Positions 6,934-16,202 of a stretch of DNA of 33,864 nucleotides are shown one piece after another. A model generated the notes under the pieces. The model made no database searches, was not told the origin of the DNA, and saw only the letters and a program-made list of their open reading frames with translations. Each line of letters starts with the position of its first letter. Positions within the stretch are counted from its first letter, which is position 1. The DNA comes from Chitinophagaceae bacterium (lineage in GTDB: Bacteria; Bacteroidota; Bacteroidia; Chitinophagales; Chitinophagaceae). Both the position numbers and the translations under genes were made by a program. The stretch spans positions 1 through 33,864 of the forward strand of contig SCQT01000178.1 of assembly GCA_004322015.1 (NCBI GenBank), written 5' to 3'.

Positions 6934-9000
6934 TTATTTAAAATAAACAAGGAAAAGGGTTACCACTATATCAATTAATTTTATCCCCATGAACGGGGCG
7001 ATGATTCCACCAAGGCCGTAAATAAAAAGGTTCCTGCGTAGCAGGGCGCTTGCACCGATCGCCTTATATGCTACGCCTTTCAGCGCTAAGGGGATCAACA
7101 AGGGGATGATGATGGCATTAAAGATAACGGCCGATAAAATAGCGCTTTGCGGACTATATAAATCCATGATATTCATCCTTTGCAGGGCAGGAATAGCAGT
7201 AATGAATAAAGCGGGAATAATGGCAAAATATTTAGCTACATCATTAGCAATAGAAAAAGTCGTTAAGGCACCTCGCGTCATCAGCAACTGTTTTCCTATT
7301 TCCACCACTTCAATGAGCTTGGTGGGATCATTATCCATATCCACCATATTACCGGCTTCCTTGGCAGCCTGTGTGCCGCTGTTCATTGCGACCCCCACAT
7401 CCGCCTGGGCCAACGCCGGTGCATCATTCGTACCATCGCCCATCATAGCCACCAGCCGCCCGGCCGTTTGTTCCTTCTTGATATACAGCATTTTATCTTC
7501 GGGCTTTGCTTCAGCAATAAAATCATCCACTCCTGCTTTTTCAGCAATATATTTGGCGGTTAACGGATTGTCTCCCGTAACCATCACTGTTTTGATTCCC
7601 ATTCTCTTGAGCCGTTGAAACCTTTCGCCGATACCCGTTTTAATAATATCCTGCAGTTCGATAGCGCCCATCACTTTTCCATTTTCCGAGACCACCAGAG
7701 GAGTTCCTCCATTGGCAGAAATATTTTTAACCATTTCTTCTACTTCCGGAGGAAAAATATTTCCTGCTTTTTCAACTACTCTTCTAATTGCATCTGAGGC
7801 TCCTTTTCTTATTTTTATATTCCCATAGTCAATTCCCGAACTTCTGGTCTCTGCAGTGAATTTGATAAACTTCGTTCCGGATTGTTTGACTGAGGACAAA
7901 TCAATGGTTTCTCCTTTTTGCTTAGCCAATTCTATAATGGACTTCCCTTCCGGCGTATCATCCGCCAATGAGCTTAAGATGGCATCCCGGATAAGTTGTT
8001 GCTCATTCAATCCTTTCGCAGGATAAAAATTCGTTGCTTTCCTGTTACCGATAGTAATGGTACCGGTTTTATCCAACAATAAAACATCCACATCTCCCGC
8101 CGTTTCAACGGCTTTCCCGCTTTTGGTGATCACATTGGCACGCAAAGCCCTGTCCATACCTGCAATACCAATAGAAGATAACAAGCCTCCTATAGTTGTA
8201 GGAATGAGGCAAACAAATAAGGAAATGAGTGCAGAGATAGGAATAGCAGTTTTGGCAAAATCAGCAAAAGGGTTTAAAGTAACCGTTACAATGATAAAAA
8301 CTAAGGTGAACCCGGCTAATAAAATGGTCAATGCAATTTCATTGGGAGTTTTCTGACGACTGGCGCCTTCTACCAAAGCGATCATTTTATCTAAGAAACT
8401 TTCGCCGGGATAGGCGGATACCTTTACCTTGATCTTATCCGATAATACTTTAGTGCCACCCGTTACCGAACTTTTATCACCGCCGGCTTCTCTGATTACC
8501 GGAGCGCTTTCTCCAGTGATAGCGCTTTCATCAATGGTTGCCAGCCCTTCAATAATTTCACCATCTGCGGGAATGATATCTCCTGTTTCGCATAAAAATA
8601 TATCATCCTTTTTCAACTTTGAAGAAGGCACTATCTTCAGTTCATTCACATACATTTCTCCTACAGGCTGAATCCATTTTGCCGGAGTATCTTCCCTCGT
8701 TTTCCGCAGGCTGTCTGCCTGGGCTTTTCCTCTTGCTTCCGCCACGGCCTCAGCGAAGTTGGCGAATAAAAGTGTTAAAAAGAGAACGATAAAAATCGTT
8801 AAATTATATCCAAAGCTGCCTTGCGATTGGTTTCCATTCAATATCCAAAGACATACACAAAACATGACCGCAGTTCCGGTTTCCACTGTAAACATCACCG
8901 GATTATGAAACATGATTTTGGGATGCAGTTTTATGATAGACTGCTTTATAGCCGTGAGGACAATTCTTCTTTGAAACAATGATTGATGAGCTGATTTCAT
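6934..9000 (-). CDS. kdpB: Potassium-transporting P-type ATPase subunit B
   Basis: KdpB is the ATP-hydrolysing P-type subunit of KdpFABC. Visible signatures are the actuator TGES (162-165, holding the Ser that is the inhibitory phosphorylation site in E. coli), the phosphorylated DKTGT (Asp310), the nucleotide-domain stretch [19 protein letters not shown], and the hinge [20 protein letters not shown]. Membrane helices flank the catalytic domains as expected, and 688 residues is the normal length. It starts 17 nt after kdpA ends, so stoichiometric expression from one transcript is likely. Confidence 0.98.
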   Translation of the reverse strand: MKSAHQSLFQRRIVLTAIKQSIIKLHPKIMFHNPVMFTVETGTAVMFCVCLWILNGNQSQGSFGYNLTIFIVLFLTLLFANFAEAVAEARGKAQADSLRKTREDTPAKWIQPVGEMYVNELKIVPSSKLKKDDIFLCETGDIIPADGEIIEGLATIDESAITGESAPVIREAGGDKSSVTGGTKVLSDKIKVKVSAYPGESFLDKMIALVEGASRQKTPNEIALTILLAGFTLVFIIVTVTLNPFADFAKTAIPISALISLFVCLIPTTIGGLLSSIGIAGMDRALRANVITKSGKAVETAGDVDVLLLDKTGTITIGNRKATNFYPAKGLNEQQLIRDAILSSLADDTPEGKSIIELAKQKGETIDLSSVKQSGTKFIKFTAETRSSGIDYGNIKIRKGASDAIRRVVEKAGNIFPPEVEEMVKNISANGGTPLVVSENGKVMGAIELQDIIKTGIGERFQRLKRMGIKTVMVTGDNPLTAKYIAEKAGVDDFIAEAKPEDKMLYIKKEQTAGRLVAMMGDGTNDAPALAQADVGVAMNSGTQAAKEAGNMVDMDNDPTKLIEVVEIGKQLLMTRGALTTFSIANDVAKYFAIIPALFITAIPALQRMNIMDLYSPQSAILSAVIFNAIIIPLLIPLALKGVAYKAIGASALLRRNLFIYGLGGIIAPFMGIKLIDIVVTLFLVYFK

Positions 9001-9017
9001 TTTAAAAATATTTTTGA

Positions 9018-10718
9018 TCAGTGAAAAGTGAAATATTCGGCTATCGGGCCCATTGTCAGTGCGGGGAAAAACGCCAATGCTGCTATAATAACAATGACTG
9101 CAAAAGTGAGTAGTCCGAAAGTAGAAGTATCTGTTTTCAGCGTTCCTGCATTTTCAGGAATGTATTTTTTACCGGCGAGGCTGCCTGCAATAGCTAACTG
9201 ACCCGCAATAGGCAAAAACCTGGAAAAAATAATCACCAATCCGGCGCTGATATTCCACCAGGGCGTATTCGCATTTAAGCCCGCAAAGCCGCTTCCGTTA
9301 TTAGCGGCGGAGGAAGTATATTGGTATAACATTTCACTGAATCCATGATAACCCGGATTACCTAACCACCCTGCATAAGCGCCCGGATTCTGTACGTAGA
9401 TATGGGCTGCCAGGGCTGTTCCTGCAAGAATAAGCAAGGGATGCAATAAAGCCACTATGACGGCAATTTTCATTTCATGCGTCTCTATTTTTTTACCTAA
9501 AAACTCCGGCGTTCGTCCGACCATCAATCCTCCTATAAACACCGCCAGGATAAGAAAAACGAAGTAGTTGAGGAGACCGACCCCTTTACCGCCATAAAAG
9601 CAATTCACCATCATTGCCAGCAGCATGTTCATTCCCGATAAAGGCATAAAGCTATCATGCATGGAATTGACCGAACCTGTGGAAATTACTGTAGTCACAA
9701 TGCTCCAATAGCCCGAAGCTGCCGCCCCAAACCTTACCTCTTTTCCCTCCATATTTCCCAGGGAATTATTAACTCCCATAGCCGAAATGGCCGGGTTGCC
9801 CTTCATCTCTACTAAAATGTTGGGAATCACCAGGCACAGAAATCCCACTGTCATTACCGAAAAAATGACAATAGCCAGCTTTTTTCGTTTGAGATAAAAG
9901 CCCAGGGCAAATATCATCGCAAAGGGTATGATCATTTGGGCGATCATCTCGATCATGTTGGTGAAATAGTCAGGATTCTCAAACGGATGCGCTGAATTGG
10001 CGTTAAAAAAGCCACCGCCATTAGTGCCCAAATGCTTAATGGGTACAAAAGCAGCTACCGGCCCGCGCGATATGTGCATCACTGCTCCCTGAAGGGATGT
10101 CATGGTCGCTTTCCCATGAAAAGTCATGGGCATGCCATTGAATAAGAATAAAATAGCCAGGATCAGGGCAATGGGAAGTATTACTCTTGTAATTGACTTG
10201 ACAAAATAATCATAGAAATTCCCGAGTTCGGCAGATCGTTTATTTTTTAGCGCTTTAAAGAAAACGGCGGCGGCTGCCATACCGGTAGCTGCGGATACAA
10301 ATTGCAAAAACATCAGATAAAGCTGGCTTAAATAACTGACTCCTGTTTCACCCGGATAGTCCTGCAAATTAGTATTCGTCAAAAAGGAAATAGCGGTATT
10401 AAATGCCAGGTGAGCTGATTGACCAGGATTGTGGTCGGGATTGAGCGGCATCCAGCTTTGATTCATCAGAATAAACATGCCCAATAAAAACCAAACGAGA
10501 TTAATCGTGAGGATAGCCGCCATTTGCTGCTTCCAGTTCATTTCCCTTACCGAATCAATGCCACAGATCCGGAAAAAGGATTTTTCCACAGGGTTGAAAA
10601 CTGGATCGAGGAGCGTTTTATTTCCGGCATACACATTTGCTATATATCTGCCTAAAGGAACAGACAAAATAAATGTTATTGCAAACATTCCTATGATCCC
10701 AAGGATTTCGGTATTCAT
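9018..10718 (-). CDS. kdpA: Potassium-transporting ATPase subunit A
   Basis: KdpA is the channel-like subunit that selects potassium. The four pore-loop regions can be recognised: [13 protein letters not shown] (from about 112), GTNGGGFFN (231-239), [11 protein letters not shown], and [14 protein letters not shown]. About ten hydrophobic helices and a total of 566 residues fit the family. The gene follows kdpF by 16 nt and precedes kdpB by 17 nt. Confidence 0.98.
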   Translation of the reverse strand: MNTEILGIIGMFAITFILSVPLGRYIANVYAGNKTLLDPVFNPVEKSFFRICGIDSVREMNWKQQMAAILTINLVWFLLGMFILMNQSWMPLNPDHNPGQSAHLAFNTAISFLTNTNLQDYPGETGVSYLSQLYLMFLQFVSAATGMAAAAVFFKALKNKRSAELGNFYDYFVKSITRVILPIALILAILFLFNGMPMTFHGKATMTSLQGAVMHISRGPVAAFVPIKHLGTNGGGFFNANSAHPFENPDYFTNMIEMIAQMIIPFAMIFALGFYLKRKKLAIVIFSVMTVGFLCLVIPNILVEMKGNPAISAMGVNNSLGNMEGKEVRFGAAASGYWSIVTTVISTGSVNSMHDSFMPLSGMNMLLAMMVNCFYGGKGVGLLNYFVFLILAVFIGGLMVGRTPEFLGKKIETHEMKIAVIVALLHPLLILAGTALAAHIYVQNPGAYAGWLGNPGYHGFSEMLYQYTSSAANNGSGFAGLNANTPWWNISAGLVIIFSRFLPIAGQLAIAGSLAGKKYIPENAGTLKTDTSTFGLLTFAVIVIIAALAFFPALTMGPIAEYFTFH

Positions 10719-10734
10719 GTTGAGGTATTAAAAG

Positions 10735-10812
10735 TTAAAATCTTTCAGGCTTGATCAGCACGTAACACATATAAATGAAGATCAATACTGCGATAATGAA
10801 TAAGGTTGTCAT
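10735..10812 (-). CDS. kdpF: KdpF, small stabilising subunit of the potassium pump
   Basis: A 25-residue open frame reads MTTLFIIAVLIFIYMCYVL then IKPERF and stop. It is a single hydrophobic helix ending in the K/R-PE-K/R-F motif that characterises KdpF, and it sits directly before kdpA with a 16-nt gap. KdpF binds between KdpA and KdpB as a lipid-like stabiliser. It is too short for most gene callers and easily lost. It is the first gene of the operon, behind the candidate promoter at 10828-10860. Confidence 0.9.
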   Translation of the reverse strand: MTTLFIIAVLIFIYMCYVLIKPERF

Positions 10813-10827
10813 ACAATTATATTTTTT

Positions 10828-10860
10828 CAAAGACATCTAGAGATTTAAAAAGTATCCAAA
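10828..10860 (-). promoter_or_regulatory. Candidate promoter of the kdpFABC operon
   Basis: Read on the minus strand: TTTG (10860-10857), a 21-nt spacer, then TGTCTTTG (10835-10828), one mismatch from TAnnTTTG. The kdpF ATG is 15 nt further. The remaining leader up to the terminator (10861-11037) has no recognisable riboswitch. A sigma-54-like TGGCA element at about 10862-10879 has incorrect spacing. Confidence 0.4.
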
Positions 10861-11037
10861 AGCAGCACAGGCCTGCCATGACAAGAATGAACGTGAGCAT
10901 AGCTTCGTTTTTTTTAATAATGAAAATAAAATTCACATACTATCATGCCGGCAGTCAAATCTCATTCCATTTCGAAGCCGTTTTTAGAAGATGCAATCAG
11001 GATAAGCTTTTTAGCCTCCCTGTAAAAAAGAAAGAAT

Positions 11038-11064
11038 AAAAAAACCCTTTCATTTCGAAAGGGT
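11038..11064 (-). terminator. Intrinsic terminator between the response regulator and kdpF
   Basis: On the minus strand a perfect 7-bp stem, ACCCTTT/AAAGGGT (11064-11058 and 11050-11044), with a 7-nt loop (CGAAATG), is followed by a run of seven T residues ending at 11038. It lies 29 nt after the response-regulator stop. The upstream valS-regulator transcript should therefore end here, and kdpF needs its own promoter. Confidence 0.85.
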
Positions 11065-11092
11065 CCAGCCTGTTGTTTTGAAAGGTTTTTAC

Positions 11093-12463
11093 TTACTGGA
11101 TGTCATATTCAGCCAGTTTTCTGTAAAGTGTGGTTAAGGCAATATTTAATAACCTGGCAGTTTCCGATTTATTTCCGTTCGTATAATTCAGTACTTTCCG
11201 GATATGGATTTTTTCTGCGGCGGCAAGTTCAAAAGCAGAAAGTTGTTCGTCACCGCCTTTTCTGATGGCGTTATCTTGTATTTCAAGAGGTAAAGAAGAT
11301 AAGAGCAATTCATCTCCTATGCTTAAAATAACGCTTCGTTCTATTACATTTTTGAGTTCGCGGATATTCCCATACCACGGATGTTGTTTTAAAGCTTCCA
11401 TACATTCGGGGGCTATCCCTTTTATTTTCTTACTAAGCTTTGTTGAAAACAACTGCATAAAATTTAAAGCGAGAGATTCAATGTCTGAAGGCCTTTCACG
11501 TAGGGGAGGCAGATTAATACCGAATACAGAGATCCGGTAGTACAAATCCTCTCTGAAATTTCCTGTTTCTATTTCTTTTTGCAGATCTTTATTGGTGGCG
11601 GCAATGATACGTATATCTACCTTCACGGGTTTCGTGTCCCCTATTTTTATAAACTCACCCGTCTCAAGCGCCCTCAATAGCTTAGCCTGCAAATCCATTT
11701 CCATTTCACCAATTTCATCCAGAAAGACAGTGCCTGTATCCGCTTCTTCGAACAATCCTTTTTTGTCCTTAGTGGCTCCGGTAAACGAACCTGATTTGTG
11801 CCCGAACAATTCACTCTCCAGTAATTCTTTACTAAAGGCAGCACAGTTAAGCGCTACAAATGGTTTATCTTTTCTTTTACCCGCATAGTGTATGGCTTGT
11901 GCAAAGACCTCTTTTCCCGTACCTGTTTCTCCCGTAAGCAGTACGGTGGTATCTGTTTCAGCGACTTTTTTAGCCAAATCCACCGACGCCTGAATGGCCT
12001 TTGATGAGGCAATCATGGTATCAAATGAATAGTGTTGTGCCAACCTGTTTTCTAATTGCCGCACCCGCCTGGCCAGGTTCGCTTTTTCTATGGCATGATA
12101 AAGTAAAGGGATGATTTTATTATTATCATCTCCCTTAGTTATATAATCAAATGCCCCATTCTTGATGGCCTGCACACCATCGGGAATATTACCATAGGCA
12201 GTCAGTAAAATAACCTCTATAAAAGGAAACTTGTCTTTGATAGTTTTTACAAGTTCCACCCCATTTCCATCGGGAAGTCTTACGTCACATAACACTACAT
12301 CCATTTCAGTCTGTCCAAGTTTTTTTAATGCGGTTTTGCAATCTGCTGCATTCATTACATCAAAGCCTTCCAGACTTAAGATCTTCGTGAGAAGGTTCCT
12401 TATCTTTTCTTCGTCCTCTATGATTAATACTTCTTTCAAGATAATTTCATTAGAATGATACAT
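11093..12463 (-). CDS. NtrC-family sigma-54-dependent response regulator (probable kdp regulator)
   Basis: The 456-residue protein has a receiver domain (acidic pair in IIEDEE, phospho-acceptor Asp60 in LCDVRLPDGNG), an AAA+ domain and a Fis-type helix-turn-helix at about 430-450 (NKSETARLLNIALTTLYRKL). The AAA+ domain shows Walker A GETGTGKE (178-185), GSFTGA (225-230, the sigma-54 contact loop) and VFLDE (246-250). Bacterial enhancer-binding proteins of this build activate RNA polymerase carrying sigma-54. The gene starts only 6 nt after valS and ends in an intrinsic terminator, so it is probably transcribed with valS. Its position just ahead of kdp suggests that it replaces the OmpR-type KdpE, but the partner kinase is inferred. 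Confidence 0.9.
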   Translation of the reverse strand: MYHSNEIILKEVLIIEDEEKIRNLLTKILSLEGFDVMNAADCKTALKKLGQTEMDVVLCDVRLPDGNGVELVKTIKDKFPFIEVILLTAYGNIPDGVQAIKNGAFDYITKGDDNNKIIPLLYHAIEKANLARRVRQLENRLAQHYSFDTMIASSKAIQASVDLAKKVAETDTTVLLTGETGTGKEVFAQAIHYAGKRKDKPFVALNCAAFSKELLESELFGHKSGSFTGATKDKKGLFEEADTGTVFLDEIGEMEMDLQAKLLRALETGEFIKIGDTKPVKVDIRIIAATNKDLQKEIETGNFREDLYYRISVFGINLPPLRERPSDIESLALNFMQLFSTKLSKKIKGIAPECMEALKQHPWYGNIRELKNVIERSVILSIGDELLLSSLPLEIQDNAIRKGGDEQLSAFELAAAEKIHIRKVLNYTNGNKSETARLLNIALTTLYRKLAEYDIQ

Positions 12464-12469
12464 TCAATA

Positions 12470-15139
12470 TCACAATACTTTCAAACTTTCCTCAATTGCT
12501 CTGATCCTCTCTTCCGCATCGGATTGCTTTTTCCTTTCTCTTTCTATCAGCTCCGCTTTAGCATGTTGCATAAATTTCTCATTGGCCAATTTCTTTGCGA
12601 CAGAAGCCAGAAAATCCTTTTGATAGGCCAGATCCTTTTGCAATTGTTCTTTTTGGATAGAAGTATCAGCTTTTTTAGTTGATATAACTTGTGTTGCCCA
12701 ACCTTCAATAGGTATCGTCGTGGTAGTGGTGGTGGTTGATGATGTTGATGATATAACATTTGATCCAATTTCATCCGCTGTTATTAATTCAGCAGTAACC
12801 ATTTTCTCTATTAAGCTATGGATTCCTTCATAATCGCCAAATAGATCTGGAGGTAATATTAACTGCAACATGTCTGATTTTTTGTAGTTATTTTTATTTC
12901 GGAAATCCCTTACAATGGTTATATATGATCTTAATAGTTCTCCCTTTCTTAAAATTTCATAATTTATCCCTTCGGAAGCCTTTTCAAATTGTCTTACGAT
13001 CAAATCATCATTGGGTTCCCTCTCTTTCAACTGATGGTAAATTTCTTCCGTTACAAAAGGCATGAAAGGATGCAATAATTGTAATAACTCTTCAAAAAAA
13101 GTAATAGTCTTGCTTAAAACGGCGGAAGAGATTTGTTTATCTGACGGCTTTATCCATTCCAGGTACCAACTGCAGAAATCGTCCCATATCAGGGAATAGA
13201 TCATTTTCAATGCTTCGCTCAAACGATAATCATCAAACAGGGATTGAATTTGAGAAGTAACTTCAGGTAATCTGTTTTCAAACCAATTGACGGCAAAATT
13301 ATTTCCATCCGGCCTTTCTTTTACTTCCCACATTCGAATAAGTTTCAGCGCATTCCACATTTTATTGCAGAAATTTCGTCCTTGCTCTAAAGAAGATTCA
13401 TCAAATAATAAATCATTCCCTGCCGGTGAAGCGATCATAATGCCAAAGCGTACTGCATCAGATCCATATTGATCAATTAATTGCAACAAATCCGGGGAGT
13501 TCCCCAATGATTTGCTCATCTTTCTTCCCTGCTTGTCGCGCACCATACCCGTAAAATACACATGCCGGAAAGGCTTTTCTTGCTTAAATTCCATACCTGC
13601 CATGATCATCCTGGCCACCCAGAAGAAGATGATATCTTGTCCTGTAACTAAAACGGTAGTGGGATAATAATATTTTATTTCCTCATTTTCAGGACGGCTG
13701 ATCCCATTAAACACTTCCATAGGCCAAAGCCAGGAAGAAAACCAGGTATCGAGCACATCCTCATCCTGCCGAAGCCTCCTCCCTGCCTCCTCCGAAGGAG
13801 GAGGAGCGGGACTGCCACTGATTCCTGCTACTGCATACTGCTTAATTGCCTCCTCTTCGGTTTCCGCTACATACACATTTCCCTTTTCATCATACCATGC
13901 CGGAATACGTTGTCCCCACCAAAGCTGGCGCGAAATACACCAGTCCTTGATATTCTCCATCCAATAGCGGTAGGTATTCAAAAATCTTCCCTCAGGAAAA
14001 AACTGTATATCATCTTTTAAAACTGCATCCAGCGCCTCTTTAGACAACTCATTCATTCTTAAAAACCATTGTGTGGATATCCTGGGTTCCACTACGGCAT
14101 TCGTTCTTTGAGAAAATCCGTTCTTGTTGACAATGTTCTCTTCCTTAACTAAAAACCCTTTATCCTTTAAATCCTGTACGAATTTCTTCCTGACCACAAA
14201 ACGGTCTTCACCCGGATAAATCTGTGCAGCAGCGCTCATTGTACCGTCCGGATTGAATACGTCAATCACTTCAAGATGATGTTTTAAACCCAGATTATAG
14301 TCATTGATATCATGAGCAGGAGTTACTTTCAGGCATCCGGTACCGAATTCTTTGTCCACATATTCATCAAAAATAACCGGTACACGCCTGTTGATGACCG
14401 GCACATACGCAAACTTTCCCTTCAAATGATAATAACGAATGTCCGTTGGATTTACACATATAGCCGTATCACCCGGAATAGTCTCAGGACGAGTAGTGGC
14501 TACAGTGATAAACTCATTGCTGCCTTCCAGTGGATAACGGACATAATATAATTTTGAATTCACTTCCCGGTAGTCCACTTCTTCATCACTCAACGCAGTC
14601 TGTGCGGCTGGGTCCCAATGGATCATCCTGGCGCCGCGATAAATCAATCCTTTTTTGTACAGTTCGACAAAAGTTTTGATGACTGCTTCATAATAATGAC
14701 CATCCATGGTGAAAGTGACACGATCCCAGTCACAAGAACAACCTAATTTTTTTATTTGAGAATAGATTATTCCACCATATTTCTCTTTCCATTCAAAGGC
14801 ATATTTCAGGAATTCTTCCCGGCTCAGATCAGATTTTTTAATACCTCTTTCTTTAAGCATTGCGACCACCTTGGCTTCTGTGGCAATAGAGGCATGATCA
14901 GAACCAGGCACCCAGCAGGTATTGTACCCTTGCATACGTGCGCGACGAATGAGAATGTCCTGTACAGTTTCATTTAACGTATGGCCCATGTGCAATACGC
15001 CGGTCACATTCGGAGGAGGAATAACAATGGTGAAGGGAGCGCGTTTGTCAGGAACAGAATGAAAATAATGCTGATCTATCCAATGAGCATACCACTTGGA
15101 TTCGGTTTCGCCGGGTTGATAATTTTTTGATAATGCCAT
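12470..15139 (-). CDS. valS: Valyl-tRNA synthetase
   Basis: ValRS charges tRNA-Val. The class I signatures are HMGH (50-53, in PPPNVTGVLHMGH) and KMSKS (540-544). The CP1 editing region (ATTRPETIPGDTA), DVLDTWFSSWLWP and a C-terminal coiled-coil arm (about 825-889) are present. The 889 residues match the family. Two oddities stand out. Residues about 444-458 (SPAPPPSEEAGRRLR) are encoded by a GC-rich palindromic repeat carried in frame. A run of seven threonines after SSTSS lies just before the C-terminal arm, from a simple triplet repeat. A promoter box lies 5 nt before the start, and the response regulator follows after 6 nt. Confidence 0.97.
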   Translation of the reverse strand: MALSKNYQPGETESKWYAHWIDQHYFHSVPDKRAPFTIVIPPPNVTGVLHMGHTLNETVQDILIRRARMQGYNTCWVPGSDHASIATEAKVVAMLKERGIKKSDLSREEFLKYAFEWKEKYGGIIYSQIKKLGCSCDWDRVTFTMDGHYYEAVIKTFVELYKKGLIYRGARMIHWDPAAQTALSDEEVDYREVNSKLYYVRYPLEGSNEFITVATTRPETIPGDTAICVNPTDIRYYHLKGKFAYVPVINRRVPVIFDEYVDKEFGTGCLKVTPAHDINDYNLGLKHHLEVIDVFNPDGTMSAAAQIYPGEDRFVVRKKFVQDLKDKGFLVKEENIVNKNGFSQRTNAVVEPRISTQWFLRMNELSKEALDAVLKDDIQFFPEGRFLNTYRYWMENIKDWCISRQLWWGQRIPAWYDEKGNVYVAETEEEAIKQYAVAGISGSPAPPPSEEAGRRLRQDEDVLDTWFSSWLWPMEVFNGISRPENEEIKYYYPTTVLVTGQDIIFFWVARMIMAGMEFKQEKPFRHVYFTGMVRDKQGRKMSKSLGNSPDLLQLIDQYGSDAVRFGIMIASPAGNDLLFDESSLEQGRNFCNKMWNALKLIRMWEVKERPDGNNFAVNWFENRLPEVTSQIQSLFDDYRLSEALKMIYSLIWDDFCSWYLEWIKPSDKQISSAVLSKTITFFEELLQLLHPFMPFVTEEIYHQLKEREPNDDLIVRQFEKASEGINYEILRKGELLRSYITIVRDFRNKNNYKKSDMLQLILPPDLFGDYEGIHSLIEKMVTAELITADEIGSNVISSTSSTTTTTTTIPIEGWATQVISTKKADTSIQKEQLQKDLAYQKDFLASVAKKLANEKFMQHAKAELIERERKKQSDAEERIRAIEESLKVL
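13774..13804. repeat. GC-rich palindromic repeat carried in frame within valS
   Basis: CCTCCTCC (13786-13793), GAA, GGAGGAGG (13797-13804) form a perfect 8-bp palindrome. A direct copy of GCCTCCTCC (13774-13782 and 13785-13793) lies beside it. Similar CCTCC/GGAGG hairpins are, from general knowledge, a common type of dispersed intergenic repeat in Bacteroidota. Here the element is translated as part of valS without disturbing the frame. Confidence 0.6.
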
Positions 15140-15144
15140 AATTG

Positions 15145-15176
15145 CAAAAATAGGAGAGAATCAGGGATTGGAGAAA
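15145..15176 (-). promoter_or_regulatory. Candidate promoter of valS
   Basis: On the minus strand: TTTC (15176-15173), a 20-nt spacer, then TATTTTTG (15152-15145), an exact TAnnTTTG match. Only 5 nt (CAATT) separate this from the valS ATG, implying a very short or absent leader. Confidence 0.55.
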
Positions 15177-15245
15177 TTAATGGAGAAAATGATTTTATGT
15201 CAGTGAAAATGAATTCCGAAATTTTAATAAAGCAAGGGGTAATAT

Positions 15246-15385
15246 AAATTCCAAAATTCAAGCATCAAATAACAAACAAATCCCAAACCCCAAATTTTAA
15301 TGACCAAAATTTTCCCATACAGATCCCGTTTGAAATTTGGAAATTTGAAATTGAAATTTATTTGGGTTTTGTCATTTGATATTTA
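15246..15385. repeat. CAAA/TTTG intergenic element, copy B
   Basis: This occupies most of the 332-nt divergent gap between valS and trmD. The left half is CAAA-rich (CAAATAACAAACAAATCCC from 15265) and the right half TTTG-rich (TTTGAAATTTGGAAATTTG from 15329, then TTTATTTGGGTTTTGTC from 15357). The halves are imperfect inverted repeats of one another. No gene is visible in this gap. Confidence 0.6.
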
Positions 15386-15431
15386 CTTAATTTTTCTCTA
15401 AAATTTTAAATCCCATCCAAGTAGTTTTTAA

Positions 15432-15464
15432 TTTAATGTACTAAGTCCTTTCCTCTTATCTTTG
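15432..15464 (+). promoter_or_regulatory. Candidate promoter of trmD
   Basis: TTTA (15432-15435), a 21-nt spacer, then TATCTTTG (15457-15464), an exact TAnnTTTG match. The ATG is 7 nt further on, so the transcript may start at or close to the codon. Confidence 0.55.
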
Positions 15465-15471
15465 CCAAGTC

Positions 15472-16149
15472 ATGCAAATAGATATCATCACTGTTTTACC
15501 TGAATTGCTGGAAAGCCCTTTTTCTCATTCCATTCTGAAGAGAGCAAAGCAGAGAGAGCTTTTAGACATCCATGTGTATAACCTGCGCGATTATACTCCT
15601 TATAAGCATGGGCAGGTGGATGATTACCAGTTTGGCGGCGGGGCAGGGATGGTCATGATGCCGGAGCCTTTGGCAATAGCGATTGAAAAGCTGCAGGAAA
15701 AAATAAAATATGATGAGATTATTTTCCTGACACCCGATGGAGAAACATTCAATCAGCCTATCGCCAACCAGTTATCCATGAAGCAAAACCTGTTACTGAT
15801 CTGCGGACATTACAAAGGCATTGATGAACGAATACGCGAACATTTTATTACACGAGAGATTTCCATCGGCGATTATGTATTATCGGGGGGAGAACTCGCC
15901 GCCGCTGTATTGGTGGATGCTGTCGGCAGATTGATACCGGGGGTGTTGAATGACGAAACTTCCGCTTTAAGTGATTCCTTTCAGGATAATTTGTTAGCTC
16001 CGCCTGTTTATACCCGTCCCGCTGATTTCCGGGGTTGGAAAGTTCCGGATATCTTATTGGGTGGCAATCCTACATTGATTGATGAATGGCGGCACGAACA
16101 GTCGGTAAAGCGTACGCAGGAACGCAGGCCTGACATGAAGGCAGAATAG
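15472..16149 (+). CDS. trmD: tRNA (guanine37-N1)-methyltransferase
   Basis: TrmD uses S-adenosylmethionine to methylate G37 beside the anticodon, which prevents frameshifting. The 225-residue protein starts [20 protein letters not shown]. It carries [27 protein letters not shown], and the knotted cofactor site [20 protein letters not shown]. It ends with the family's [11 protein letters not shown]. No rpsP, rimM or rplS neighbours are present, unlike the proteobacterial arrangement. The threonine dehydrogenase gene follows after 53 nt with its own promoter. Confidence 0.97.
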   Translation: MQIDIITVLPELLESPFSHSILKRAKQRELLDIHVYNLRDYTPYKHGQVDDYQFGGGAGMVMMPEPLAIAIEKLQEKIKYDEIIFLTPDGETFNQPIANQLSMKQNLLLICGHYKGIDERIREHFITREISIGDYVLSGGELAAAVLVDAVGRLIPGVLNDETSALSDSFQDNLLAPPVYTRPADFRGWKVPDILLGGNPTLIDEWRHEQSVKRTQERRPDMKAE

Positions 16150-16151
16150 CT

Positions 16152-16184
16152 TTTGATAAATTTGTCCAAACCCCTTTATATTTG
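16152..16184 (+). promoter_or_regulatory. Promoter of the threonine dehydrogenase gene
   Basis: TTTG (16152-16155), a 21-nt spacer, then TATATTTG (16177-16184): both boxes match the Bacteroidota consensus exactly. The box overlaps a possible TTG start at 16182, which argues that the real start is the ATG at 16203. Confidence 0.65.
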
Positions 16185-16202
16185 CTCTCCAAATTTTCAT
16201 TT

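Noticed and set aside
10806-11039. 77-codon plus-strand frame opposite the kdp leader
   Set aside because: It runs through the kdpF start region and the terminator hairpin, has no family character and no promoter; most likely a chance frame in AT-rich DNA.
15246-15385. The repeat region upstream of trmD as a CRISPR array
   Set aside because: There are no identical repeats of fixed length separated by unique spacers; the words are short, degenerate and inverted in the second half.
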